From Guptibacillus hwajinpoensis (lineage in GTDB: Bacteria > Bacillota > Bacilli > Bacillales > Guptibacillaceae): a stretch of 64,000 nt of DNA. Below the pieces are notes generated by a model. It had not been told where the DNA came from and did no database searches. It worked only from the letters and a program-made list of their open reading frames with translations. The position numbers were made by a program, and so were the translations under genes. The stretch is taken from NCBI RefSeq assembly GCF_020524165.1, contig NZ_JAIVKU010000005.1, forward strand, positions 310,001 to 374,000, given 5' to 3'. Each line of letters starts with the position of its first letter. Position 1 is the stretch's first letter. Positions 26,072-35,940 of this stretch are shown here, in pieces.

Positions 26072-27286
26072 TTATAAACGAATGCGTTCAAACGGCTCCA
26101 TCGTTTTCACCTCTACGTCAAACGCATCTGGATATTTGATTCCTAGCCCCGTATTCAAACAGATGACCTCGTCATCTTCTTTAATCCAGTCACGGTCCTT
26201 TAGCTTTTTGGCTGCTGCAAAAGTAGCTGCTCCCTCTGGACAAACAAACTGCCCTTCTAGCATAGCAACCTTACGCTGAAATGTGCGAATCTCTTCTTCA
26301 GAAACAGCCATCGCACAACCATTTGTTTGATAAATCGCATCCAGTACAAGGAAATCACCAATCGCTTTTGGTACATTGATTCCAAACGCATGCGTCGTTG
26401 AATTCTCCCAGAAGTCCGATTCCGTTCTCCCTTCATCAAACGCTTTCACAATTGGGGCACACCCTTCGGATTGCACCGCAACCAATCTCGGAAGCTTCTC
26501 CTCTGGGATCCAGCCAAGCATTTGAAGTTCAAGAAGTGCTTTATAGATCCCAATCAAGCCTACGCCTCCGCCAGTTGGATAAAGAATGACGTCAGGTACC
26601 GTCCAATTTAACTGCTCCGCTATTTCATACCCCATCGTCTTCTTTCCTTCAATACGATAAGGTTCTTTTAGCGTTGAAGCGTCATAAAACCCTTCCTCCT
26701 TCACAAGATCAGCTACAATTTTACCAGCGTCACTAATTAACCCATTCACGAGATAAAGTTGAGCCCCTGAAATGCTTACTTCTTTCCGTGTAATTTCCGG
26801 AGCATCTTCCGGCATAACAATATGAGCCTGAATTCCTGCCTTTGCCGCATAAAGCGACCAGGCAGCCCCTGCATTGCCATTTGTCGGCATGGCCAGGTTC
26901 TGAACACCTAACTCTTTGGCTTTCGATACCCCAACCGCCGCTCCTCTTGCTTTAAATGAACCAGTTGGCACCATACCTTCATCTTTTATGTACAAATTCG
27001 GAATTCCCATCATCCTACCGAGAGCCGGTAGTGACAATAGTGGCGTCATACCTTCTTCAAAGCTTACTTTATTCACTACTCCTTTAACAGGAAGCAACTC
27101 ATGATACCGCCATAGTGACTGCTCTCGTTCTGCGATCATGTCCTTTGTGACATGCTTCTTCACTTCATCAAGCTTATAGTCAACGAGTAGTGGCGACCCA
27201 CAAACACAAAGCTGTTGAATCGAATCGGCATCATATGTTTCTTTGCACTTTGGACAAGTTAAATGAGAAACCATACTGTACGTCAT
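26072..27286 (-). CDS. thrC: Threonine synthase
   Basis: A 404-residue PLP enzyme converting O-phosphohomoserine to threonine. An N-terminal zinc-ribbon-like part (C-P-K-C...C-V-C-G, residues ~10-30) precedes the catalytic domain. The PLP lysine lies in T-G-S-F-K-A-R-G-A near residue 112, and the phosphate-binding loop is G-G-G-V-G-L-I-G. This is the standalone type seen as a second thrC in many bacilli, not in a hom-thrB operon, so another PLP lyase activity is possible. GGAGGTG precedes the ATG. It lies downstream of cysI, separated by a hairpin. Confidence 0.85.
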   Translation of the reverse strand: MTYSMVSHLTCPKCKETYDADSIQQLCVCGSPLLVDYKLDEVKKHVTKDMIAEREQSLWRYHELLPVKGVVNKVSFEEGMTPLLSLPALGRMMGIPNLYIKDEGMVPTGSFKARGAAVGVSKAKELGVQNLAMPTNGNAGAAWSLYAAKAGIQAHIVMPEDAPEITRKEVSISGAQLYLVNGLISDAGKIVADLVKEEGFYDASTLKEPYRIEGKKTMGYEIAEQLNWTVPDVILYPTGGGVGLIGIYKALLELQMLGWIPEEKLPRLVAVQSEGCAPIVKAFDEGRTESDFWENSTTHAFGINVPKAIGDFLVLDAIYQTNGCAMAVSEEEIRTFQRKVAMLEGQFVCPEGAATFAAAKKLKDRDWIKEDDEVICLNTGLGIKYPDAFDVEVKTMEPFERIRL

Positions 27287-27318
27287 TCAAGCACCTCCGC
27301 TTTTTTTAGAAAAATAGT

Positions 27319-27356
27319 GAAACCCAAAGTCCACTCTTTTGTGACCTTTGGGTTTC
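27319..27356 (-). terminator. Terminator after cysI
   Basis: GAAACCCAAAG pairs with CTTTGGGTTTC, with partial inner pairing, and a T-rich tract (ATTTTTC) follows on the minus strand. It ends the cysJI unit before thrC. Confidence 0.75.
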
Positions 27357-27371
27357 CTTTTGTTAGAAGCG

Positions 27372-29081
27372 TTAACTATGAAAATCAAGTCCAGAGCGCA
27401 CTTCTTCAACATATCCGGCTCGGATCACATAATCACCGAAATGCTCATTTTCCTCTTTTTCTTTTGCATAGTTAACTAGAATCGGTTTGAGGGAAGCAAG
27501 GATTTCTTCTTCGCCAATATTTTCTTTATAGAGCTTGCTTAAACGATCCCCCACAAATCCTGCACCCATGTACATGTTGTATTTGCCAGGTGCTTTTCCA
27601 ATAAAGGCAATCTCCCCAAGCGTTGGACGTGAGCAGCTATTCGGACAGCCAGACATACGTATGACGATTTCTTCTTCTCTTAGACCTGCTTCATCCACAA
27701 TCTCTTCAATTTTATCAATCAGCGATGGAAGATACCGCTCTGCTTCAGCCATGGCGAGTCCACAAGTTGGGAACGCCACGCAGGCCATCGAGTTACGGCG
27801 CAGCGCTGAATTTTGTTTCCCATCTGTCAGACCATATGATGCGACAAGTTCATCAATCTCCGCCTTCTTTTCTTCTGATACGTTCGCAATGATTAGATTC
27901 TGGTTGGGTGTTAGTCTAAAATCACCGTGATGAACCTTTGCAATCTCACGTAACCCTGTCATAATCTGATAATCTTCTGTATCGACAATACGTCCATTCT
28001 GGATAAAAAGCGTTAAATGCCATTTCCCATCGCCTTTAACCCAACCATAACGGTCGCCGTTATGATCGAAATGGTAGGAGCGGGACTCTTCTAGTTCATA
28101 ACCGAGTCTACTATGCAATTCGTTCCGAACCCAATCAAGTCCTCTTCGATCAATCGTATATTTAAAGCGAGCATTTTTTCGTTCTGATCGATTTCCATAG
28201 TCACGCTGTATCGTAATAATTTTTTCCGCAACGTCAACGATCTGTTCAGGTGGACAAAAGCCAATGATTCGCGACAGCTGTGGATACGTACTTGTATCTC
28301 CATGCGTCATCCCCATGCCACCGCCTACAGCAACATTAAATCCTTGGAGCTTGCCATCTTCAAGAATGGCGATAAAACCAAGATCCTGCGAGAAGATGTC
28401 CACATCATTTGATGGCGGGACGGCAACACCAATCTTAAACTTTCTTGGCAAATAGTGAGGACCATACATTGGCTCAATCTCTTCTTCTTTTCGATCGAGC
28501 ACCTTTTCTTCATCCAGCCAGATTTCATGATACGCTCGTGTTCTTGGTAAGAGGTCATCACTTAATCTTTTTGCCCAGCGATGCACTTCTGCGTGAATAT
28601 CAGACTGATACGGATTGGCATTACACATCACATTTCGATTCACGTCACCGCATGCCGCAAGAGAATCCATAAGAACAGAATCCATCGCCTGAATGCTTTT
28701 TTTCATATTCCATTTTAAAATACCGTGCATCTGGAACGTTTGGCGGGTCGTTAGCTTTAGCGTTCCATTTCCATATTGATTGGCAAGATCATCCATCACA
28801 AGCCACTGTTCTGGCGTCGCTACGCCACCTGGCAAGCGGACGCGAACCATAAACTGATACGCCGGCTCAAGCTTTTGCTGTTTTCGCTCCTGGCGAATAT
28901 CGCGATCATCCTGCATGTAGCTACCATGAAACTTTAATAGCTTTGTATCCGCGTCTGGGATAGATGCGGTAATGGGGTCGGCAAAGCTTTCGACAAGTGA
29001 ACCACGTAAATAATGGCTTTCGTCTTTAATTTTTTCCATTTCACTCGGTTTTCCATCTTGCGTTACCGTCTTTTTTGACAT
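27372..29081 (-). CDS. cysI: Assimilatory sulfite reductase (NADPH), haemoprotein subunit
   Basis: A 569-residue siroheme/4Fe-4S subunit that reduces sulfite to sulfide for cysteine synthesis. The cluster-binding cysteines are seen in [10 protein letters not shown] and [11 protein letters not shown]. Two ferrite-reductase-type repeats are present ([16 protein letters not shown]). I start at the ATG at 29081, 7 nt after GGAAGGAG; the longer frame overlaps the end of cysJ and has no ribosome site. It lies 22 nt downstream of cysJ in one operon. Confidence 0.95.
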   Translation of the reverse strand: MSKKTVTQDGKPSEMEKIKDESHYLRGSLVESFADPITASIPDADTKLLKFHGSYMQDDRDIRQERKQQKLEPAYQFMVRVRLPGGVATPEQWLVMDDLANQYGNGTLKLTTRQTFQMHGILKWNMKKSIQAMDSVLMDSLAACGDVNRNVMCNANPYQSDIHAEVHRWAKRLSDDLLPRTRAYHEIWLDEEKVLDRKEEEIEPMYGPHYLPRKFKIGVAVPPSNDVDIFSQDLGFIAILEDGKLQGFNVAVGGGMGMTHGDTSTYPQLSRIIGFCPPEQIVDVAEKIITIQRDYGNRSERKNARFKYTIDRRGLDWVRNELHSRLGYELEESRSYHFDHNGDRYGWVKGDGKWHLTLFIQNGRIVDTEDYQIMTGLREIAKVHHGDFRLTPNQNLIIANVSEEKKAEIDELVASYGLTDGKQNSALRRNSMACVAFPTCGLAMAEAERYLPSLIDKIEEIVDEAGLREEEIVIRMSGCPNSCSRPTLGEIAFIGKAPGKYNMYMGAGFVGDRLSKLYKENIGEEEILASLKPILVNYAKEKEENEHFGDYVIRAGYVEEVRSGLDFHS

Positions 29082-29103
29082 AATCAAACTCCTTCCATCA
29101 CGC

Positions 29104-30921
29104 TTAGTACACATCTCGCTGGTAGCGTTTCGCGTTACGTAGATCAGCAAGATACGCCTCGGCTTCAGACTCACTTAAACCGCCTTGCTGTTCAAGAATG
29201 TTAACGAGGGCGATATGAACATCTTTTGCCATATACTTTTCATCACCACACACATAGACGTGGGCGCCTTTTTCCAACCACTCAAAGATCTCTTTGCTTC
29301 GCTCTCGCATCCGATGCTGCACATACACTTTCTCCTCAGCATCACGTGAAAAAGCTACGTCCATTCGGGTAAGCACACCACCTTTTAACCATTTTTGCCA
29401 TTCAACTTGGTAAAGAAAGTCGGTGACAAAATGCTGTTCACCAAAGAACAGCCACGTATCGCCACTTGCGCCAATTTCTTCTCGTTCTTGTAAGAAAGCA
29501 CGATAAGGGGCAACACCCGTGCCTGCTCCAATCATGATTACCGGCGTGTCAGGATTGTCAGGAAGTCTAAAGTTCTCATTCCGTTGGACAAAGACTGGAA
29601 GTGTATCGCCCGGTTGTGAGCGCTCTGCACACTGTCCGGAGCAAACGCCGGTCCTTGCTCGCCCGTGTGCATCGTACCTAAGTGCCCCAATGGTCAGGTG
29701 CACTTCATCTTCGCTCGCTTTCGGACTGCTTGCGATCGAGTACAGACGAACGGGAATTTTACGTAGCACCTTCACAAATTCAGCTGCAGCGATTTCCCAT
29801 GGACCGTAATCTCTTACTAAATCAATGAGATCTCTTCCATAAATGTATGTTTTAAGCTCTTCCCCTTCCGCTTCAACCATGCGGAGAAGCTCCGTGCTCT
29901 TTGTAAGCTCAGCAATCTTCTTAAGCAATGGCTTTGTTAAACTTGTCACCTCATATGTTTTCGTTAAAGCTTCCTGTAGAGACTGCACGTCTCCCTGCTT
30001 GTTGACGGTTACCTTGCTATTTGGGTCCCAGTTCATTTCTTCAATAAGTTGCAGAACGAGATTCGTATCATTCTCAGGATAAATTCCCAGACTGTCACCT
30101 GGCTCGTATACGAGATTTGAACCTTCAAGATCAAGTTCGAGGTGTCGCGTTTCTTTATTAGAGCCCCGTCCGTTCAAATTGATATTCTCTAGTATTTCTG
30201 CTTTAAACGGATTTGTCCTTGAATACGTAAGACTCGTTTCACTAGATTTCTTAGAAGGAGACGATTCACCTTTGGACGGTGCATCAGAAAGGACATGCAT
30301 AACACCTTCAAACCATTCTTCCGCAGGTTCTTCGAAATCCAAGTCACAGTCGACACGAGGATAAATTCTAGTAGCCCCTAATTCTTCAAAACGTCTGTCG
30401 AAATCTTTTCCTGTTTGGCAGAAGAATTCATAAGAGCTATCCCCAAGTGATAGGACAGAAAATCTTAATCCGTTTAACTCAGGTGCTCGCTTACTCTGAA
30501 TAAAATCATAAAAGCTGAGCGCATTATCCGGAGGATCCCCATCTCCATGCGTACTCGTAATGAATAATAGATCTTCTACCTTTTTAAGCGACTTTGGTTT
30601 AAAATCATCCAGCGATGAAAGTGTCACGTGATACTTTTCACTCTCTAGCCTCTCAAAAAAAGATTCGGCAAGCGCCTGAGAATTCCCCGTATGAGAGCCA
30701 TAGAGAATGGTGATCTCACGTGTTTTCGGTTCATTTTCTGTGAATGCTTCTTCAGTAGAAGAAACGACCGCTTCAGTCGAGGCGGCTGCCTCTGCCACTC
30801 CCGGTACAGAAAGATAGCCACTTAACCATATTTTCTGGGTCTCACTAAGTGTTGGTAAAAGACGATTTAAAAGCTCGGTTTGTTCCTGATCAAAAGGACT
30901 ATTCACAACCTGAAACTGCAA
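29104..30921 (-). CDS. cysJ: Assimilatory sulfite reductase (NADPH), flavoprotein subunit
   Basis: A 605-residue FMN/FAD reductase that passes electrons from NADPH to CysI. A flavodoxin domain ([10 protein letters not shown] near residue 80) is followed by an FAD domain (R-L-Y-S-I-A-S-S) and an NADPH domain ([11 protein letters not shown]). The C-terminus K-R-Y-Q-R-D-V-Y is the classic ending. I start at the TTG at 30921 because GAGGTGG is 6 nt upstream and the product then begins [10 protein letters not shown], like B. subtilis CysJ; the GTG at 30936 overlaps that site. The operon leader carries a SAM riboswitch. Confidence 0.95.
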   Translation of the reverse strand: MQFQVVNSPFDQEQTELLNRLLPTLSETQKIWLSGYLSVPGVAEAAASTEAVVSSTEEAFTENEPKTREITILYGSHTGNSQALAESFFERLESEKYHVTLSSLDDFKPKSLKKVEDLLFITSTHGDGDPPDNALSFYDFIQSKRAPELNGLRFSVLSLGDSSYEFFCQTGKDFDRRFEELGATRIYPRVDCDLDFEEPAEEWFEGVMHVLSDAPSKGESSPSKKSSETSLTYSRTNPFKAEILENINLNGRGSNKETRHLELDLEGSNLVYEPGDSLGIYPENDTNLVLQLIEEMNWDPNSKVTVNKQGDVQSLQEALTKTYEVTSLTKPLLKKIAELTKSTELLRMVEAEGEELKTYIYGRDLIDLVRDYGPWEIAAAEFVKVLRKIPVRLYSIASSPKASEDEVHLTIGALRYDAHGRARTGVCSGQCAERSQPGDTLPVFVQRNENFRLPDNPDTPVIMIGAGTGVAPYRAFLQEREEIGASGDTWLFFGEQHFVTDFLYQVEWQKWLKGGVLTRMDVAFSRDAEEKVYVQHRMRERSKEIFEWLEKGAHVYVCGDEKYMAKDVHIALVNILEQQGGLSESEAEAYLADLRNAKRYQRDVY

Positions 30922-31032
30922 TACATTCCACCTCACCTATGTCATTATTTAATTCAATGTAATACAAGTTGTTTACCCGGATTTAAAACAAAATGAAGTC
31001 GTGGGCATGCCCCTTTCCTGTAAGATGAACAC

Positions 31033-31072
31033 ATAAAAAAAACTTTCTTCTCTGTCCATAAGAAGAAAGGTT
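31033..31072 (-). terminator. Riboswitch-controlled terminator of cysJI
   Basis: On the minus strand CTTTCTTCT and AGAAGAAAG form a 9-bp stem, followed by eight T residues. It lies just after the SAM aptamer and about 110 nt before cysJ, the place of the S-box OFF switch. Confidence 0.9.
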
Positions 31073-31093
31073 TGTAAGTGCGAAGCCATTCTT

Positions 31094-31201
31094 CTTATCT
31101 TTCAGGATACACCTGCTGGATTTGGCACAGTATGAGATGACAATTCAACTCATCGGTTGCCGAGGCTTCAAAGGGCCAGTCCCTCCACCTCTCTTGATAA
31201 G
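31094..31201 (-). promoter_or_regulatory. SAM-I (S-box) riboswitch aptamer of cysJI
   Basis: All S-box landmarks appear in order: P1 strands CTTATC and GATAAG, then AGAGGTGGAGGGACTGGCCC, GAAGCC, GGCAACC, GTGCCAAATCC and AGCAGG. When SAM is bound, the downstream terminator is expected to form and stop cysJI transcription. Confidence 0.96.
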
Positions 31202-31241
31202 AAATGTTGCTATAAAGTTTAAATAACAATGATTGTTTCAA

Positions 31242-31270
31242 ATATTATCTTTTGTTTCATGAAATGTCAA
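31242..31270 (-). promoter_or_regulatory. Sigma-A promoter of the cysJI operon
   Basis: Consensus TTGACA (31270-31265) and TAATAT (31247-31242) with a 17-bp spacer, about 35 bp upstream of the riboswitch. Confidence 0.85.
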
Positions 31271-31351
31271 TGTATTATTAGAAAATTATCACCATTCCAT
31301 TAACTTAAAAGCGATATGTAAGAAAAATGAGTCAAATGATTTAGGCCTATT

Positions 31352-31717
31352 TTACGATAATTGATGCTTCTTTTTAAGTTTAATGAATTCAATCACATTT
31401 ACAATAAGGAAAAGGAAGATTAATCCCACCCTGATCACGAGCGAGTCATGTAGAGGGACTACTAGTAATAGAATAGCCACAAAAGAAATTGTACCGGTTC
31501 GTGTGATATCTCCTTTGGAGGAAATTCTTCTCGACATACCTCGGAGCCATTTCACAAGGTTTACATCAACAAAAGTGATCGCAATCCCCATGCAAATAAG
31601 ATAAACCAAAAGCGGTAGGTTGTAAGGTACTATAAAGATTGTTGTAGCTAGCAAAATCGTCAGTACTGCATATCGGATCGTGATTTCTTTATACGTAAGC
31701 GAGTTGAAATCTTTCAT
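31352..31717 (-). CDS. Hypothetical membrane protein
   Basis: A 121-residue protein with four predicted helices in two pairs, separated by a basic loop (W-L-R-G-M-S-R-R-I-S-S-K-G). I do not recognise the family. Its ATG overlaps the stop of the MBL hydrolase gene by 4 bp, so it is translated from the same message. The coupling suggests a functional link, but the sequence gives no hint of the reaction. Confidence 0.65.
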   Translation of the reverse strand: MKDFNSLTYKEITIRYAVLTILLATTIFIVPYNLPLLVYLICMGIAITFVDVNLVKWLRGMSRRISSKGDITRTGTISFVAILLLVVPLHDSLVIRVGLIFLFLIVNVIEFIKLKKKHQLS

Positions 31718-32577
31718 ATCGATGACAAGCTATACCCGTTTGCAAACTCTTGAATCACTTCACGTTCTTCTTCGTTCAATTCTCTGCCAACGATCTCCTT
31801 GAAAGAACGTTGCATTTCTTGCTCATCCCCACTACACGCTACTGTAATGGAAGAAACCGTTCGCAAAAGCTTTACTTCTTTCCTAAACTCTTCCATTGGG
31901 ATGGCTTCCCCGTGTGATAAAATGACCCATTTCGCGTCAAATCTTTCGAGATCATCAAGCAGTCGATTTGTCGTGGTGACCGTATAGTTGGTTTTCCTGG
32001 AGAAAATATCTGGATAGAAGCAGTCACCTAAAAATAGAATTTTTTCTTCTTTGATGTAAACAACGACTGAATCAGCCGCATGGTCGCCTCCAACATGCTG
32101 GAGGATACACGTTACGCCACCAAGATCAATTTCCAGCTTGTCCTCAAAGGTTAGATCCGGAAGAGTAATCGTAATATCACGATGATCCACGAATTCCTTT
32201 TTGATGGCGGTTGCACAAAATTCAATTTCCGTTCCTTCTTTCACACGGTGATCAAGAGCTTCATCAGACCACGATAATGAAAGCAGTTTAGCCATTGCAT
32301 GTTTTGTTTTTAGGGAAGAAATGGATACCATTTCTCGAAGAGCCGATAAGCCAAAAATATGATCCCAATGCCAGTGTGTGAGCGCGACGATGTCAGGTCT
32401 TCTAACCCCACGCTTTAAAAGCTCTTCTAAAAAGTCATGCGCATGTGCTTCTGAGTTTCCCGCGTCAATCATCAATGACTTACGCTCTCCAATAACCATA
32501 CCAAGAATCGGTCGGTCTGTTTCGGAAACCGGCGTTTGATAATAAAAGCGATCACCAATTTGTTTCATTTGTTGCAT
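31714..32577 (-). CDS. MBL-fold metallo-hydrolase
   Basis: A 287-residue metallo-beta-lactamase-fold hydrolase. The metal motif T-H-W-H-W-D-H is near residue 83, a further His lies in V-G-G-D-H-A-A-D-S, and the terminal His is in I-L-S-H-G-E-A. It has no signal peptide, so it acts in the cytoplasm. The subgroup and substrate are unknown (thioesters, lactones and quorum-signal lactones are all possible). GGAGG precedes the ATG at 32577 by 7 nt. It is translationally coupled to the membrane protein gene downstream. Confidence 0.85.
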   Translation of the reverse strand: MQQMKQIGDRFYYQTPVSETDRPILGMVIGERKSLMIDAGNSEAHAHDFLEELLKRGVRRPDIVALTHWHWDHIFGLSALREMVSISSLKTKHAMAKLLSLSWSDEALDHRVKEGTEIEFCATAIKKEFVDHRDITITLPDLTFEDKLEIDLGGVTCILQHVGGDHAADSVVVYIKEEKILFLGDCFYPDIFSRKTNYTVTTTNRLLDDLERFDAKWVILSHGEAIPMEEFRKEVKLLRTVSSITVACSGDEQEMQRSFKEIVGRELNEEEREVIQEFANGYSLSSI

Positions 32578-32657
32578 GATGGTACCTCCAAAAGTTTCTT
32601 TTCTTCATCTTACCACTTATAGACGAGTCGAGGTCTCCACGAACTATTTTCCAATTC

Positions 32658-32690
32658 AAAAAAAGACACTCCAACGCGAGAAGTGTCTTT
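32658..32690 (-). terminator. Terminator of the tad operon
   Basis: AAAGACACTT and AGTGTCTTT pair around a ~10-nt loop, with a seven-T run on the minus strand, 15 nt after the tadC stop. Confidence 0.85.
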
Positions 32691-32704
32691 CCAATCCATT
32701 CGCA

Positions 32705-33631
32705 TTAACCAAATCCATCTACGATTATTTTCACCACCATCGGTCCAATAATAATAATAAATAGTGGTGGAAAAACGAAGACCACCATCGGAATCAGCAT
32801 TTTGACAGGTGCTTTCATCGCTTGCTCTCGAGCGAGCTCACGTCTTTGCTCGCGGATGCGGGTCGTAATGTTTTTAATGACTTTTGACATTCCGATCCCA
32901 AGATGATCTGCTTGAATAACCGACATCATCACACTTTGAAAATGATCAGACGGAACTCGTTTTTTCAAACTGTAAAAGGCTTCTCGTCTTGCTTTCCCAC
33001 GCTTCATTTCATCCAATGCTTGAGTGAACTCATCTGCAAGCGGTCCAGGTTTGCGTGCACATACGTTTGCGATTGCTCCTTCAAGACCGACACCCGCTTC
33101 AAGTAGCAGGCTTACCATATCAAAAAAATCCGACATTTCTTTATTGATGAATTTCACTCGCTGTGTCTTTTTCTTAGCTAAATAAAACAACGGATAGCGA
33201 TAAAATAAGAAAGCGATCCCGAGAGCTAAAAGAAAGCTTGTTGAGGCATTCCCATCTGTAACAGGTGTAATCAGCAAGAAAGTAACAAAACCTCCACCAA
33301 TGCTGAGAAGAAGTTGAATTAAACGGAATTCAACTGCGGATCGTCTTCCAAATCCAGCTTCATGGAGAAGAATCGTCAACCTCATTTGATTCTTTCTTGC
33401 AAATGTTTTGTTCACCTGCTCAATCCCTATCCCCCAATATTTGCGAAACAGCGGGTGTGCTAATCCGCTTACTCTATTTTTTGTTTTACGCTCGAGGGTT
33501 TCATTCTGTCCAAAATAATGTTCCACCCTCATTTCGAGGGCAAGTTCTTTTCGAAAAACGGTTTTAAGAACGGCTGCGCTTAAGAAAATAAAAAAGATGA
33601 AGGCACAAATCATAAATAAAACGGAAATCAT
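32705..33631 (-). CDS. tadC: Tad pilus inner-membrane platform protein TadC
   Basis: A 308-residue type II secretion F-domain protein. It has an N-terminal helix, two helices near residues 100-145, the cytoplasmic F domain (M-S-D-F-F-D-M-V-S-L-L-L-E-A-G-V-G-L near residue 165) and two C-terminal helices. With TadB it forms the platform on which the TadA ATPase drives Flp pilin assembly. It is the last gene of the operon, 3 nt after tadB. GAGGTG precedes the ATG. Confidence 0.9.
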   Translation of the reverse strand: MISVLFMICAFIFFIFLSAAVLKTVFRKELALEMRVEHYFGQNETLERKTKNRVSGLAHPLFRKYWGIGIEQVNKTFARKNQMRLTILLHEAGFGRRSAVEFRLIQLLLSIGGGFVTFLLITPVTDGNASTSFLLALGIAFLFYRYPLFYLAKKKTQRVKFINKEMSDFFDMVSLLLEAGVGLEGAIANVCARKPGPLADEFTQALDEMKRGKARREAFYSLKKRVPSDHFQSVMMSVIQADHLGIGMSKVIKNITTRIREQRRELAREQAMKAPVKMLIPMVVFVFPPLFIIIIGPMVVKIIVDGFG

Positions 33632-33634
33632 CTG

Positions 33635-34594
33635 CTACACCTCAATCCGTACAATTCTTTGAATAAAAAACCAACCAATGAAAAGTGAAATCACTCCAGC
33701 GCCCAATAGAAACAATCCTAACGGGTTCGTAAGCATTGGCTCAAGATAGTCAGGACTTACGAAATAAAGATAGATTCCCATAAAGACTGGAAGTGCCGTA
33801 ATAATCCATGAAGAAAGCTTCCCTTGAGCGGTTAGCGTTTTAAGCTCTTCAAGGATCCGGATTCTTCCGCGAATCGTATCTTCCATCGTATCCATCAGCT
33901 GCGCAAGATTCCCACCGCTCTTTCGCTGTGCGAGAATGGCCTGTACGACGACTTCAAGCTCTTTATTCGGTAAGCGTTCTAACAAACTTTGAAACACATC
34001 CTCCATCGGTACCCCCATTCCAATTTCGCGAACAGCACGATCAAATTCGGGTCCGAGTGGATCAGGCATTTCTTTTCCAATTAGTTGCATTGTTTGCACA
34101 AAGCTAAATCCAGCTCTCATCGAATTCGACATAGTGCCAAGTGCTTCCACAAGTTGATAGGACAGAAGTTTAATCCGCTTTTGAGCTTTCGTTTTCATAT
34201 AAATGGATGGAATCATAAACCCGATGAGCACCGTCGGGAAAAGGCCATACCACGGTACACCCATTCCGTATACCAATCCCGTACACGTTAGTGCACTTAG
34301 GAGTCGAATCACAAAAAACTCCTCTGGTTTTAATAAACTTCCCGATTGAACGAGGTACCCCTGCGTTTTTTGACTAAAGCGCATACCAGCAAATGCTTTA
34401 GCAAACGAACCAATCATTTGCTGCAGCGTTTGTTTCTTTTGCTTTTCTTCTACTTCTGAAACGGTGGTCGCATGTGGAATAAACTCCTTGATTCGTTTGT
34501 TCGTATGTTTTTTGCGTATCAATCTTTTGGCTAAAAAATAGAAAAATACCGTAAAGCTAACAAAAAGTAGGAAGATCATGAGTGGATCGTTCAT
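33635..34594 (-). CDS. tadB: Tad pilus inner-membrane platform protein TadB
   Basis: A 319-residue type II secretion F-domain protein, paralogue of TadC. The F domain includes A-L-G-T-M-S-N-S-M-R-A-G-F-S-F-V-Q-T. Hydrophobic segments lie at the N-terminus, mid-protein and C-terminus. I start at the ATG at 34594, one base after the tadA stop and behind AGAGGTG; a longer frame would overlap tadA by about 90 bp without a ribosome site. Confidence 0.9.
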   Translation of the reverse strand: MNDPLMIFLLFVSFTVFFYFLAKRLIRKKHTNKRIKEFIPHATTVSEVEEKQKKQTLQQMIGSFAKAFAGMRFSQKTQGYLVQSGSLLKPEEFFVIRLLSALTCTGLVYGMGVPWYGLFPTVLIGFMIPSIYMKTKAQKRIKLLSYQLVEALGTMSNSMRAGFSFVQTMQLIGKEMPDPLGPEFDRAVREIGMGVPMEDVFQSLLERLPNKELEVVVQAILAQRKSGGNLAQLMDTMEDTIRGRIRILEELKTLTAQGKLSSWIITALPVFMGIYLYFVSPDYLEPMLTNPLGLFLLGAGVISLFIGWFFIQRIVRIEV

Positions 34595-34595
34595 C

Positions 34596-35927
34596 TTACC
34601 ACACCTCTTTAAACCAGGATGATGGAATCGTGTAGCCATTTTGTTCAAGCTGCTCTGAAAGATGTGGCCGAACACCCGTCGTTTCAAAATACCCTTCTAC
34701 TTTCCCATCGATGTCACGCCCAGTTTCTTTGTAAACAAACAAATCTTGGAGTACGATAATATTCTCTTCCATCCCCAGTACTTCCGTAATTCTTGTAATC
34801 TTCCTTGATCCATCCTTCATTCTCGCCTGCTGAACGATCAAATCAAGCGCATTCGCGATTTGCTCTCGAATCGCTCGTAGTGGTAAGTCAAACCCCGCCA
34901 TTAGGACCATCGTTTCCAGACGAGAAAGCATGTCTCTCGGTGAGTTCGCGTGACCTGTACTAAGACTCCCATCATGCCCCGTATTCATTGCTTGAAGCAT
35001 ATCGAGCGCTTCAGCTCCGCGCACCTCTCCCACAACAATACGATCCGGTCGCATCCGAAGTGCATTACGAACGAGTTCACGTATCGTAATCTCACCCTTT
35101 CCTTCGATATTCGCCGGGCGTGATTCTAGCGAAACGACATGCTCCTGAGATAAATTTAATTCAGCCGCATCTTCTATCGTAACAATCCGTTCATCATTAG
35201 GAATAAAGGAAGAGAGAACATTAAGCGATGACGTTTTCCCCGATCCTGTTCCTCCGCTAATAAAAATATTTAACCTCGCTTTGACACAGATTTCTAGAAA
35301 CTCGGCCATCTCTTCACTTACTGTCTGGTAATGAACGAGATCGTTCATTTGAAGAGGAATGCTTGAGAATTTCCGTATGGTAAGGGAGGGTCCCTTTAAT
35401 GACAGCGGAGGGATGACAGCATTCACACGCGAACCATCCGGCAGACGCGCGTCCACCATTGGGGAACTCTCATCGATTCTTCTTCCAAGTGGGGCAACAA
35501 TGCGTTCGATCACACGACTTAAATGTTCATCATCTTGAAAAGAAAGGTGACTTCTTTTCAATTTTCCGTACTGCTCGTAATAGATGGCCTGCGCTCCGTT
35601 TACCATTACTTCAGAAACCGTATCATCATCGAGAAGAGGCGTTATGGGACCATATCCAAGTAGTTCATACTCAACCGATTCAAGCATCTGTTTTTTTTCT
35701 TCAAACGTTAGCCGCTCTGCTTCCTTATCTAGAAAATCTTTTCCCCACTCTCGAATTTTCAGCGACTCTTCTTCTCTTTGAAATTGGTGCTTTTTAAGTT
35801 CTTCTAATAAAGCCGTTTGTAGTTTTGTTTCTAACTGCTTGTACTCCACTGACTTAACGATTGGTGCTTCCCTCTGTTCTTCCACTTGCAATGCCTCTTC
35901 TTCGACGTATCGTTTAAAAAGCGACAA
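34596..35927 (-). CDS. tadA: Tad pilus assembly ATPase TadA/CpaF
   Basis: A 443-residue type IV/II secretion ATPase that powers pilus assembly. The Walker A motif is [11 protein letters not shown] near residue 223. An Asp box and the His-containing segment [14 protein letters not shown] are intact, and [12 protein letters not shown] is the Walker B region. The start is TTG at 35927, 7 nt after AAGGAGG. It is cytoplasmic and docks on TadB/TadC. Confidence 0.94.
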   Translation of the reverse strand: MSLFKRYVEEEALQVEEQREAPIVKSVEYKQLETKLQTALLEELKKHQFQREEESLKIREWGKDFLDKEAERLTFEEKKQMLESVEYELLGYGPITPLLDDDTVSEVMVNGAQAIYYEQYGKLKRSHLSFQDDEHLSRVIERIVAPLGRRIDESSPMVDARLPDGSRVNAVIPPLSLKGPSLTIRKFSSIPLQMNDLVHYQTVSEEMAEFLEICVKARLNIFISGGTGSGKTSSLNVLSSFIPNDERIVTIEDAAELNLSQEHVVSLESRPANIEGKGEITIRELVRNALRMRPDRIVVGEVRGAEALDMLQAMNTGHDGSLSTGHANSPRDMLSRLETMVLMAGFDLPLRAIREQIANALDLIVQQARMKDGSRKITRITEVLGMEENIIVLQDLFVYKETGRDIDGKVEGYFETTGVRPHLSEQLEQNGYTIPSSWFKEVW

Positions 35928-35940
35928 TGGAACTCCTCCT

